DNA from: Epithemia pelagica
Lineage: Eukaryota; Bacillariophyta; Bacillariophyceae; Surirellales; Surirellaceae
Assembly (NCBI GenBank): GCA_946965045.2
Contig: OX337240.1
Location: 1,364,001 to 1,428,000, forward strand
Direction: 5' to 3'
DNA: 64,000 bases
The position numbers and the translations under genes are program-made. The notes below the pieces were generated by a model. It did no database searches. It saw nothing but the letters and a program-made list of their open reading frames with translations, and was not told the DNA's origin. This document shows positions 10,593 through 20,477 of this stretch, in pieces; the stretch's first letter is position 1; every line of letters starts with the position of its first letter.

Positions 10593-11365
10593 ATGAATTG
10601 GTTCAAGAAAGAGACTCCGAAAGAAGCAGCCATGAAGGCCAAGCGAGAGGCAAGAAAAGAAGTCAGGGTATGTTTTATTTCACTTGCGCATTGCCACCGT
10701 GACTTTGATTGATCATCGGATCTTAACGTTGTGTTACTGTTGATCAATTCCTATTTGGATGTTTCTCTGTACAGGCCAATCAACGTGATATGGACCGCGA
10801 AATGCGGGAGCTTGATCGTCAGGAGAAACAGATAACTATGGAATTAAAACAGCGAGCAAAGGCAGCCAATTCTTCGAGTGATCCAACGCTAAAAACTCTG
10901 GCAAAGCAATTGGTTCAAGTACGGCAACAACGTACAAAGTTACATAGTGCCAAGGCACAAATTGGTGCCATGGGAATGCACGCACAAGTCACCGCCAGCC
11001 AAGTGGCCGCCGTGCAGGCTATTGGATCAGTCACGGAATCAATGAAAACCGCCAATAAACAAATGGACATGAAACAAACAATGAAAATAATGACAGATTT
11101 TCAGAAAGAGAATGAGCGTTTGACTGTGAAGGAAGAAATGATGGATGATGTTCTCATGGATGCCTTCGATACGGAAGGTGTAGAAGAAGAGGCTGACCAG
11201 GTTACCAACCAAGTCTTGGCTGAGTTGGGTGTGGAACTAGATCAACAAATGGTGGGTCTCGACGCCCCGAAAACAAAGTTGGAAACTACGGAAACACCGG
11301 TGGCCGAAAAAGATGCGCTCGAAGACGCGTTGCCCGACTTGAGAGCACGTCTTAACGCGTTGTAG
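10593..11365 (+). CDS. VPS2: ESCRT-III subunit VPS2/CHMP2
   Basis: An ESCRT-III protein of the Snf7 superfamily that polymerises on endosomal, cytokinetic and plasma membranes and recruits Vps4. Exon 1 (10593-10667) reads MNWFKKETPKEAAMKAK; intron 10668-10774 (gtatgt...tacag); exon 2 runs 10775-11365. The joined protein is 216 residues, standard for CHMP2. Visible features: basic helix 1 (NQRDMDREMRELDRQEKQI), the helix 2-3 core ending in KQMDMKQTMKIMTDFQKE, the acidic region KEEMMDDVLMDAFDTEG, and a C-terminal MIM1-type helix DLRARLNAL that would bind the Vps4 MIT domain. The ATG at 10593 is chosen because it supplies the family N-terminus. A second, divergent Snf7-like gene lies at 58679. 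Confidence 0.93.
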
Positions 11366-11738
11366 TTGTACCGTTGCCCGTATCACTTGAAGGCTTCCTT
11401 GGTGGTGTAAAAGCCCAACCTTTGTTGATACCTAGAGACGCAAGCAATACACCACTTTGCCGTATGCGTCCATTGCCAAAACGCTCAGTTGTCGATACAG
11501 GCGGAAATTACCAATTGTTTCCATTGCCAAAAGTTGTACTCCTACTTAGTTACCCAATCTTGCTGACAATGTTTCTCATTTTAGACAAAACATCACCTTC
11601 GTGAGAGCTTCGCTTTCCTTTACCACTATAAGTTCGGAAGGGATTCCCTGGTCTAAGTACATTAGCTGTCATAATGTGGAGAAGACAATCCATTTCCAAT
11701 ACCACCATAGTTTCCGCTTATATTATATCTCAGATCAT
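11366..11738. other. Intergenic region between convergent VPS2 and eS26
   Basis: A 373-bp convergent gap holding both 3' UTRs. Nothing else seen. Confidence 0.35.
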
Positions 11739-12059
11739 CTAATTTCGTCGGGCTCCGAATCGAGGAGGAGGAGTACGAACTTTACGTCCTTGACGTGATC
11801 GGACACGCACAATACGTTGATGTACAGCAGCTTCCACGCAGTAATACATTTTCAAGTACAATTTCGGAAGTTGATAATCTTGGTAAGCACTGGCCTCTTT
11901 GATATCACGCAAGGACGAGGCATCGACAATATTGCGCACAATGAAACGCTTAATGGCCTTGTCCTTGGGAATGGCTTTTCCGGTTGATACACATCGTACG
12001 CGGTTCACATGGCCACGGCCACTCTTATTTCGGCCGTGAGCACGACGCTTGACAGTCAT
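11739..12059 (-). CDS. RPS26: 40S ribosomal protein eS26
   Basis: Small-subunit protein at the mRNA exit channel. The 106-residue single exon starts [18 protein letters not shown]. Family blocks are intact: [18 protein letters not shown], the [11 protein letters not shown] segment and the end [12 protein letters not shown]. In most eukaryotes four cysteines form a zinc ribbon (two CxxC pairs). Here the first pair reads CVST and the second CVEA, so only the first Cys of each pair remains (checked directly in the codons). Zinc binding by the canonical ribbon is therefore unlikely. Everything else looks like a functional housekeeping gene. Confidence 0.95.
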   Translation of the reverse strand: MTVKRRAHGRNKSGRGHVNRVRCVSTGKAIPKDKAIKRFIVRNIVDASSLRDIKEASAYQDYQLPKLYLKMYYCVEAAVHQRIVRVRSRQGRKVRTPPPRFGARRN

Positions 12060-12399
12060 ATTTAATGTTTATTGATCGAACTGAAACAAACAGAGCAAAC
12101 CTGCGAGTCCAAAACCTGATAAAATGTGAAAAACACGATCAGTCAAAGTTAGAAATGTGATCCAGGCGTCTTCTTTCACCAACAAAGAGCGAACACTTCT
12201 TGCAAATTGTATTACGAGTATCAAAGGACAGACAGTCTACAATCTCAAACTGCATCGCATTTATGGTAAAATGAACTCCCATCCGTAACACACTCTGTCG
12301 ATATCGCTCGCACTCGACATTGTTTCTTTCGAACATACCAGAAAAGAAAGTATTTTGATCACCTCCTCAAGCCAAGCCGGCAACGAATAGACAATAGAC
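12060..12399. other. Upstream region of eS26
   Basis: A 340-bp gap holding the eS26 promoter and perhaps that of the weak ORF at 12400. Nothing recognised. Confidence 0.3.
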
Positions 12400-12702
12400 A
12401 TGGATGGAAAAACGGTGCCCCAAAACTCTAGTACGAGCGGTAAGTGGTTCGAAAATTTTGTCACGCAATATTTCAGCGACCGATTGATGCCGAAGGCATT
12501 GATCACGGCGACAAAAAAACGAAAAGATGCGGCATCTCGGAGCAAATCAACACCTTGCGTCGTTGTGACAAAGAATGAAAAATCTTATGGGTTGTACGAG
12601 GTGTGCTCAGAAGCTGGAGCAGCAGTGTCTACTTACCCACAGCACCTCCTAGCTATATGGCCGATGCTCTTGGAAGCTACTCCTTTGCACATGCACACGT
12701 GA
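12400..12702 (+). CDS. Short hypothetical ORF (100 codons)
   Basis: Reads MDGKTVPQNSSTSGKWFENF at the start and has a basic stretch KKRKDAASRSKS in the middle; it ends LHMHT. No recognised domain. It is divergent from eS26 and is followed by the tandem-repeat array. It may be a real small gene, a 5' exon of a longer one, or chance. Kept at low confidence because the composition is protein-like and a start codon is present. Confidence 0.3.
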   Translation: MDGKTVPQNSSTSGKWFENFVTQYFSDRLMPKALITATKKRKDAASRSKSTPCVVVTKNEKSYGLYEVCSEAGAAVSTYPQHLLAIWPMLLEATPLHMHT

Positions 12703-12886
12703 TAAGTAACCCCAAGAAATGCACTACTTGCCAAGATCTGAACTCCATGGTTTGTCCGTCCCGAAATCTGATGACTTTCAATGTTCTTCAAGTGAGATCG
12801 AAGTACTGGTCGCATTTCGCATGGCTAGCAACTAGCAACCCCACTCTTGCTTCGCAGTTCGAAACGACCGGCGATTCAGAAATTTT

Positions 12887-13672
12887 GACTCCCACCATTG
12901 CAACCAATCAACAACCAGCAGCAGATCCGGTCACCATGGTCACAAAAATATGTTTTCTCCCAAATAGCAACCCACGGACGCGTAGTGACCAACGCATGGC
13001 TAGTATCCCTAATCTTGCCACGCAGACCACCGACCGGCGATTTAGAAATTTTGACTCCCACCATTGCAACCAATCAACAACCAACAGCAGATCCGATCAC
13101 CATGGTCACAAAAATATGTTTTCTCCCGAATATCAATCGATCTGTTCCCTTGGAAGTGTAGTGACCAACGCATGGCTAGTATCCCTAATCTTGCCACGCA
13201 GACCATCGGCGATTCAGATATTTTGACTCCCACCTTTGCAACCAATCAACAACCAGCAGCAAATCCGGTCACCATGGTCACAAAAATATGTTTTCTCCCA
13301 AATAGCAACCCACGGACGCGTAGTGACCAACGCATGGCTAGTATCCCTAATCTTGCCACGCAGACCACCGACCGGCGATTTAGAAATTTTGACTCCCACC
13401 ATTGCAACCAATCAACAACCAACAGCAGATCCGATCACCATGGTCACAAAAATATGTTTTCTCCCGAATATCAATCGATCTGTTCCCTTGGAAGTGTAGT
13501 GACCAACGCATGGCTAGTATCCCTAATCTTGCCACGCAGACCATCGGCGATTCAGATATTTTGACTCCCACCTTTGCAACCAATCAACAACCAGCAGCAA
13601 ATCCGATTACCATGCTCACAATAACATGTTTTATGTTTTCTCCCGAATATCAATCGATCTGTTCCCATGGGA
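12887..13672. repeat. Tandem repeat with alternating 166- and 172-bp monomers (338-bp higher-order unit)
   Basis: The word ttttgactcccacc recurs with its G at 12887, 13053, 13225, 13391 and 13563, that is at steps of 166, 172, 166 and 172. The pattern is A-B-A-B plus a truncated, diverged fifth unit. The two 338-bp AB blocks are almost identical, so the last amplification was block-wise and recent; A and B differ mainly in their middle part. A weaker half-unit precedes the array near 12818. Unit lengths are not multiples of three, so frames rotate from unit to unit. The overlapping ORFs here are therefore by-products and not a repetitive protein. Confidence 0.93.
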
Positions 13673-14281
13673 ACGGAGTGACCAACCAGATGCGAACACG
13701 CACGTTTTTCTCCGATCCACCAACGTCTATTTGGCATGACAGCGACACCCATGTCGTGGTTGGACTCGTACGACCTTCTTCTCTGTTCGATAAGGTCAAG
13801 CCTCTGTGGTACCATCGACGTACGATTGTGATCTCCTTGAGACTCGCAGGGACCTCCGGGATTATCGCTGTCCAACCAAAATCGTTCTTCAGCTCCACGA
13901 CACACGTTCAAAAACATGGTAACAAGCAGCCTTGTGCTCCCACAAGGGACACTTCGTAGAGCTACAAGTCTATGGAGCGGGATCAGAAAGTACCTCTTCC
14001 CTACGTCGTCTTTTCAATTTCAAAACAGATCGTAAAAGGCCCATCAACCAACCAAAATCATTCTCAGTTGCTGATAACTTTTTATTGACCAACCATGTAA
14101 AGAGTTTCGATGAAATCTCTGAAACATGAACCCGCGGGTGGTTACAAGAATGTTCATTTGAGACAAGAGCCACGTCAGTGGTCATCAAAATCCGAAATCC
14201 TTCGTCAGTTTGGTGCTCCATCTTCTCATAATTTCCAATCGAGCAAAACGATCAAGCAAGTTTCTACCTCAGTCTACGATT
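13673..14281. other. Region between the tandem array and the secreted-protein gene
   Basis: About 610 bp. The phrase ccaaccaaaatc(g/a)ttctc appears twice (near 13874 and 14049), a small internal duplication. The promoter of the next gene should lie in the last part. No credible gene. Confidence 0.3.
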
Positions 14282-15309
14282 ATGTTGTCATTCTCTCTTT
14301 CATTCCTCTCTGTCTTTGCGTTGACCGTTGTCAACAGTGTCTCTGCCACGGCAGCAACATGGAAGGCTTACTCGGTAGCCGCTTGTCGTGGTGTTGATTT
14401 TAACACCCTTTCCTCCGCGGAACAAGAAAACTTTGCTGCAGCCATACAGACTTCGTTCAACCGAGTCCACGGACCCAACGAAGTCCTTTGGGACACGAAA
14501 TGGGACGCTGTGATTCCGGATGCGTTCCCAGGTTATTCTGAGACGCGCTTGGGTTGGCCTGAAGGGTAAGACTTTCTCCCCACCTCCTGTGCTTACATGA
14601 CACGAAGAAGCATCGTCTTACCCTTGTTGATATTTTTTGTTATCTTTCTTGACGATACAGCGGTGGATCAAATTCCCATCTTGAATGTCACTTATGCCCG
14701 GATGACGACGACAACTTTGACGACACCCTTCCCCTTTCTTTTTCACAAACATTCAAGCCGGATCTCGTTGAATGGGCGGCAGATCTCACCACGGAACTCC
14801 AGAGTAGCGGCCTAACTGGTTTGCAGGAGGCCACCGCTTGCTCTGTCAAAATCGACTTTACGCGAGTTGCAATGGTGGACACGGCTGTTCGTGTGCAGTG
14901 CCAGAACGTTGACTGGGATGTTCTGACGACATCGGAGCAGCAGTTTGCGGCTTCCCAGATGCAAAACTCCTTCAATAACGTCCATTCTGTTGATGAAGAC
15001 ATGATGCGACTCCAAAACATGAAGAGTGTTCCGGAAGTTGGAAAAGTCAACTCTTTGATTGACGTGTTGATTGGTTTTGCGTGGCCTTCGAAATATGGTT
15101 ATTTTACTGGAAGCTTCTCGGCCGACGTTGATGCCAAGGTAGATGTACCAGCTGCGACGCTACGACGCACCAACACCAAAGATGTGATGGCGTTTAATCT
15201 TTGGGAAACCGAATTTGAAAAGCTTCTTCACAGGGGACCCTTTTCTGCTCTTTCTCGTGCCGCCGACTGTCGCATTGAAATGAAAGTTGTGGACAGCAAC
15301 ATGGATTGA
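14282..15309 (+). CDS. Secreted protein with an internally duplicated Cys-containing module
   Basis: Exon 1 (14282-14565) begins MLSFSLSFLSVFALTVVNSV, a classical signal peptide with likely cleavage after SVSA. Intron 14566-14660 (gtaaga...tacag) splits a Gly codon; exon 2 runs 14661-15309. The 310-residue product contains the same module twice: CRGVDFNTLSSAEQENFAAA, then IQTSFNRVH, near residues 34-70; and CQNVDWDVLTTSEQQFAASQ, then MQNSFNNVH, near residues 200-240. Between them lie CHLCPDDDDNFDD and an acidic stretch. Other Cys-plus-beta segments (ACSVKIDFTR, DCRIEMKVV) may belong to the same fold. It enters the secretory pathway; the function is unknown and I recognise no named domain. Confidence 0.8.
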
Positions 15310-15988
15310 GAATCGCTGCGGGCAGAGAACATTGGTTCGCAATCTGTTGGGGTCGATTGCAAAGCTGTGTTCTGGGGTAAGTTTGATTGGATTGGGGAAT
15401 GGATAGGTTATAGGTTAGCAAAAGGAGATCAGAAGCGTTAATATATTAGACTCCTATAAGCATAATAAAAGAGGTTCTCTGTGGCGTTTCTAGATAGACG
15501 GGAGGATAGTCAACCCTACCTAGTACTTTCTCGTTTTCGCTGTGAAAGCCATGTCCACGTTACGCTGGTCGCTAAAGCACAAGTTCTTTTTCTCATTTGG
15601 ATGTGGCAAAAATTAAGAAGGACACGACAACGACACCATCTTTCAAGTATTTATTAGAAATTCTAACACTAAAATGTATGTCCAAGATCTTATTCACCAT
15701 GTTGATAAATGTGTTTCCTTCCTACTAGCCAGATGATTGCCCCCACCTCCCCAAGGTACACACGGGATGACCGTATCTGCGGGGGGAGTACATAAAAATG
15801 ATTAAAGCACAATGAAACAAACGAAACTGTGTGTGTGCGGTTGACATGTAGCTGCGATCTTTCTTCTGATTCATCTTTCTCGCGGTCCTGCATTAATCCT
15901 TATGAAATCCATACATAGGTCGAATGTCTATTCAACGATGTCCCTGTGTGTAATCCATGGATATGTGTCATCGTATTTCTCTCTTTCT
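15310..15988. other. Intergenic region between the convergent secreted-protein and VSR genes
   Basis: A 679-bp stretch holding the 3' UTRs of two convergent genes. No gene, repeat or RNA recognised. Confidence 0.35.
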
Positions 15989-17842
15989 CTAGGACAGTTC
16001 GTAGGTCACAGCTCCGCCATCCAGGTCATCCTCATCCAATGCCAGGGACGTTGTGGTGGCATTTTGCGATGACACGGGCATGTATTCAGCAACAACACTC
16101 TGAATTTGCTGTCGCATAAAGGCATTTTGGCGTCTGTATTGGACGTATCCAAATCCAGCAAAGACAACCATCAGAATGACCAACGCCACGACGAAGGTAG
16201 ATAAGGCCACACTGCCATTTTCGGTATCGATACCGAGAACCCCCGTATTTTGGTATGCACAAGAACCACGTTCTACGCATGTCTTTTCGTCGTGACAAGT
16301 GGAACATTCATGACAAATTGGTGGTTCTGATCCAGATGCAAAGCCGGCGCAGATTGCTTTGAACGTTGTATCAAAACTTAAGAAACCTCGAATCACAGCT
16401 TGGTTGACCACAAGAGAAGGGATAATAACAACTCCGGAAGCCTGTTGGTCAGCCAATTCCTTATCCAAAAGTACATTCTTAACATCTTCCGTGGTGCCAC
16501 CAGATTTTTTCATACAGTCATCGACTTTCGTCTTGTCTACTCCCGCTAATTCCATGGCCCGCTGCACACAGTCTTCGTCGCTAAAGACCTTGCCTCCAGA
16601 CGCAAAGGATCCACTATCACAGAGTTCGGTAAAGTGCTTGACATATTCCCACCAAGGCAATCCAATTCCATTGTCCTTGCCATACAAATTCCATACACAA
16701 ATTCGACGCAATGCTTCTTTCACCACTTCTTGCCCAGTGGCACCACTGTTGAGATCCAATTCAACGGAACAATATCGACCATGGTTGGTACACAAATCCA
16801 AACACAAGTCTGTTCCATCGTCACCATGACATCCAGCATATTCACCATCGTAAATGTACATGTGCGGCGTGAAGGAAGCATGATCTTGCAAGGCTTGAAC
16901 AGCACTAAAAAAATCTTCTTGCAATTCCCTTGTTACGTCATCTGCCGGAGATGTCCACAAATCGTACTCCACACGACTATCCGGTGCTGGAACCGAGAAA
17001 GACATTTGGACCCGGACATGCTCTCCTTTCAGTAAAGCCTTTCTGATCGGAACGGCATCTTCCTTGAACAAGAGAAAAGAGGGAATCGAGACATCTGATC
17101 CGCTGCCGTCGTCGGCCATAATAGGCCTGACAAAGTCGGGAAACACAGAAAAAGAAGAGTTAGACTCCAACCTGGAACGACCAATACAATATACCAAAGA
17201 ACAGTCGTTGCGAAGACCTACTCTTGAGATTCACAATAGGGCATTCCATTCGGACCTTGGTTATCTTCGTCTTCGGTGCACACCTCTCGACCACAGATAC
17301 AAACGTCGTCTGCAATTAAGACGGCTGACGCACCGGCCTTTTGTGCATTACGCACTTTTTGCACAAAGGAACAATCACCTCGGTCTATCATCATAATAAA
17401 GGGCGAAACCCAATTGGCCGTATCGAGCTGCTCCGCATTGAAATCGCACAAAGTAGTTTTGGCATAATACAAGGGTTGTTGAATCGATCCACCGTAGGGT
17501 GGGATGCCAAACATTGCATCTCGGTGATCGTATCCACCGGCCTTGTTCAACGATTGTGGAAGCTGCGAAGAAATTCAAAACAGAACAAGTTCAGACAAAG
17601 AGCAACAATAGTGAAAAAGAAACATTCTCCGATCGATCTTCTGCCGTCCCATCCAAAACACAAAGCGGAGAGGACGAAGTAACATGCACTCCCACCAACG
17701 ATACAACAACAACAAACACCCACGAATGACCTTTCCTTCCTATGCTTACCAACACATTGAATCTACTAGTTAACGCATCGGATCGACAAGAGTGTGGAGC
17801 CAGCAAGGCAAGCAGGACACATGCAACGAACGACGATTTCAT
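15989..17842 (-). CDS. Vacuolar sorting receptor (VSR/BP-80 type)
   Basis: A type I membrane receptor that carries soluble cargo from the Golgi/TGN to the vacuole. Three exons: 17750-17842, 17222-17562 and 15989-17126 (introns 17563-17749 and 17127-17221), 523 residues. Order: signal peptide MKSSFVACVLLALLAPHSC; protease-associated (PA) domain (GIPPYGGSIQQPLYYAKTTL, then FIMMIDRGDCSFVQKVRNAQ); a long Cys-rich thioredoxin-like lumenal domain (WTSPADDVTRELQEDF through IPSLVVNQAVIRG); an EGF-like cluster CHECSTCHDEKTCVERGSC; one TM helix near residue 450; and a cytosolic tail with EYMPVSS. The YMPV signal matches the Tyr-based YMPL sorting motif of plant VSR tails. The gene is head to head with lactate dehydrogenase. 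Confidence 0.9.
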
Positions 17843-18392
17843 GTTCGTATTGGTCTTGTGGCTGTAGAATATCTTCTTGTCGAAGGAAACAACAATGAAA
17901 TGATCTTTCGTCTTGGACAGTGAGATCTGAATATTGTATCCAAGGTCCAAGTCCAAGGTCACTTTCTCCACGCGCAAAAGTGGACCGTTCCACTTTTCAG
18001 AGGGGGAGTGGGTCCACCGACCCCCTGACTCGTTCACGCAGAAAACCCGGTGAGAAGTGTGAGGGTTGATTTGGTCTTGGTCGTGGGGCAGCTCTACTAC
18101 TGGAGAAACCCAACGCACGCATACTATGTATTCGAGTAGAGAAGCCCGTATTGACACGCGCACAGAAACAGTTCGGGGTCGGGGTCCACGTCTGCCGTAA
18201 TCGCGACCGAATCTTTCGTCGTGCAACACGCGAAAATTTGGATCCTTTGGGCTTGCCCCATTATCTGTACGATTTTCTCATCACTTTTCTTGGACCTACC
18301 TTACCAACCGATCTGTGATACCTGGTCTGCTGTTCCTATTGCGGAAAGACTTCGAGCCTTTTTACCAAAGTAGCTGACGGAAAAGTGCACCG
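17843..18392. promoter_or_regulatory. Bidirectional promoter region of VSR and LDH
   Basis: A 550-bp gap between divergent starts. It contains the short direct words ggtccaagtccaaggtc near 17944 and no credible gene. Confidence 0.4.
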
Positions 18393-20095
18393 ATGTTCAA
18401 GGTCCAGATGAAGCAACAACTACGGTGCTGGTCATCGTCCTTTCACAAGGTCATTTTTCCCGTGGGTCAAACACGGTCGTTTCAGAGTCTCGGCAGCAAA
18501 ATCAACAACAATGGCCTAAAATCTTGCCAACAAGTCTCTGTTCAGGCAAAGTGGTTGAGCACATCAGCATCCGCTGGCGGTGGTGCGACCGACCCCCTCA
18601 AAGATCATATGCAAGCAATGAAACTTGCCGCCAGTATTGAGCCAATCCCCTTCACCAAAGATATTCCCATTACGCCCCTCAACGATTCCGTTCAAGGGGC
18701 CCAGCTTGCACACAAAAAGGTTACGATTGTGGGATGCGGACAAGTGGGAATGGCGATTGGCTATGCTATTTTGAATCAAACCACGGCAGGAACAATAGCC
18801 TTGGTTGACATGAATGAAGACAAGCTCATGGGAGAAGCCAAGGATTTGCAACAGGGATCGGGCTTTCACGAGAATGTTCGAATCGTTGCCGGATCGACCT
18901 ACGACGTCTCTGCGCAATCTCATTTGGTCATTGTCACAGCCGGAGCAGCACAGAAACCTGGAGAATCGCGTCTCAGCCTTGTGGAACGCAATTCCAAAAT
19001 TATGCAAGGCATCATTCCTCAAGTATTGGCGCATTCGCCCGACGCTGCCATTTGCATTGTCTCCAACCCGTACGTTTGTTTTGTGCTGTTGGTTTTGATT
19101 TAAGTCAACGCGTTGATTCCAATGAAAGGAGTATGCGAAAGGAATGTGCCATCTCTCATTGATCTTCATCTTTTTTCTCTCATTCACCGTCTTTTTCCCA
19201 TCGTCTTTTTTCTCTCGGACACGGTTCTCTAGATGTGACATTATGACGGCCGTGGCAGCACGAGCAGCGGGGCCCAATGTTCCTGCTGGTCGTATCTTTG
19301 GAAGTGGTACCTGTTTGGACTCGTCGAGATTACAATCTCTCTTGGCTCAAAAACTCGATATTGATGCACAATCCGTATCCGGCTACGTCGTGGGGGAACA
19401 TGGAGATTCTAGTGTTGCCTTGTGGAGTTCGGTACGTGTCATGGGTCTGATACATGTGAGTCGACATGTCCCTATCGTAAACTTACAGCAACCAACATGT
19501 TTGGATGCTTTTGTCATGTTCTCTTTGTGTAAACGATAATGATCCACTTGTGGGATGCAGGTACGAGTCGGTGGTGTGCCCATGTTAAAAGAAGGTGAGG
19601 AACCAAGTCCGGTTCATCATGCAATGCATCGAGCCGTCATTGATTCCGCCTACGATGTCATTCAACGCAAAGGATACACCAATTGGGCAGTTGGTTTGAC
19701 AGGAGCGTATATCGGCAAAGCCGTCTTGTACGATCAACGCAAGATCATGTAAGTCATGCCTCTACCTCATCGTTGTGCTGTCCGCTGGCTCCATGGAGTC
19801 ACAAGAGGTGTCGAAGTCAATACGACAGCCTCTCTTTCTTCATGTTTACTCACGCGAGTCGCCTCTGTCTCTCGGCATCTTTGTCATTCCTCAAAATATC
19901 TGTTCCTGCAGGACGGTCTCCACTTGTGTTCGTGGTATTCACGGTGTGGAAGAAGATGTCTTTTTGTCCATGCCATGCAGTCTGGGGGCCCATGGTGTTC
20001 GACGGGTGGTGAACCTTCCCATGACACCCACAGAAGTGGAAGCCTTTCAGAAGGCCGCCCAAACCATTTGGAAGGTACAAAAGGATATTTGGTAA
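18393..20095 (+). CDS. LDH: L-lactate dehydrogenase with organelle-type N-terminal extension
   Basis: Interconverts pyruvate and L-lactate with NAD(H). Four exons: 18393-19069, 19233-19431, 19561-19748 and 19912-20095; all introns are GT-AG and the joined frame gives 415 residues. Landmarks: Rossmann loop GCGQVGMAIG; the Asp of ALVDMNEDK for NAD specificity; the active-site loop QKPGESRLSL with Gln at the substrate-specificity position and the catalytic Arg, as in bacterial LDH rather than malate dehydrogenase; SNPCDIM; and the catalytic His in GYVVGEHGDSSVALW. About 95 residues precede the fold and are rich in Arg, Lys, Gln and Ser with few acids early on (MFKVQMKQQLRCWSSSFHK), suggesting mitochondrial import. 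Confidence 0.93.
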
Positions 20096-20477
20096 GCATC
20101 CATCGTCACTTTCTATCGCAAGTAATACCTCTAATTACTAGGTAGATAGAGAGAGACTGTATCGCGTGGGAAGATTATGTGGGTATGTCACTTTCTGTTG
20201 CAAGTAATACCTCTAATTACTAGGTAGAGAGACACTGTATCGCTTGGAAAGATTACGTGGGTATCAGGACCTTGCCATTGGTTTCGCAGCTCGTAACAGT
20301 AGTTTAACTCGCCACAAGTAGAGAACATTCATGTTCCATTACAGATAACACCATCTGCCTCCAACAGGGGCTGATGAGATCAATGAGAGTTCCACACGTG
20401 CAAAGATCAAGTAACTCTCTTGATTAGGTAGACCGTGGAGAAATGTCCGTGGCATGCTTCGTCCATTTGGTTTCTCT
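20096..20477. other. Intergenic region between convergent LDH and phosphatase genes
   Basis: A 382-bp gap. The first half is the tandem duplication listed separately; the rest shows nothing recognisable. Confidence 0.35.
20105..20265. repeat. Two-copy tandem repeat (about 80 bp) with an internal hairpin
   Basis: The word gtcactttct begins copies at 20105 and 20187 (offset 82). Each copy carries the inverted pair AGTAAT...ATTACT around acctcta, followed by taggtaga and a gactgtatcgc-type end. It sits in the LDH 3' region. Confidence 0.75.

Noticed and set aside
12603-13959. Several 166-207-codon frames across the tandem array
   Set aside because: Repeat unit lengths of 166 and 172 rotate the frame, and both strands are equally open; the ORFs result from low stop-codon density in the repeat.
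18564-19277. 237-codon minus-strand frame
   Set aside because: Antisense to LDH exons 1 and 2.
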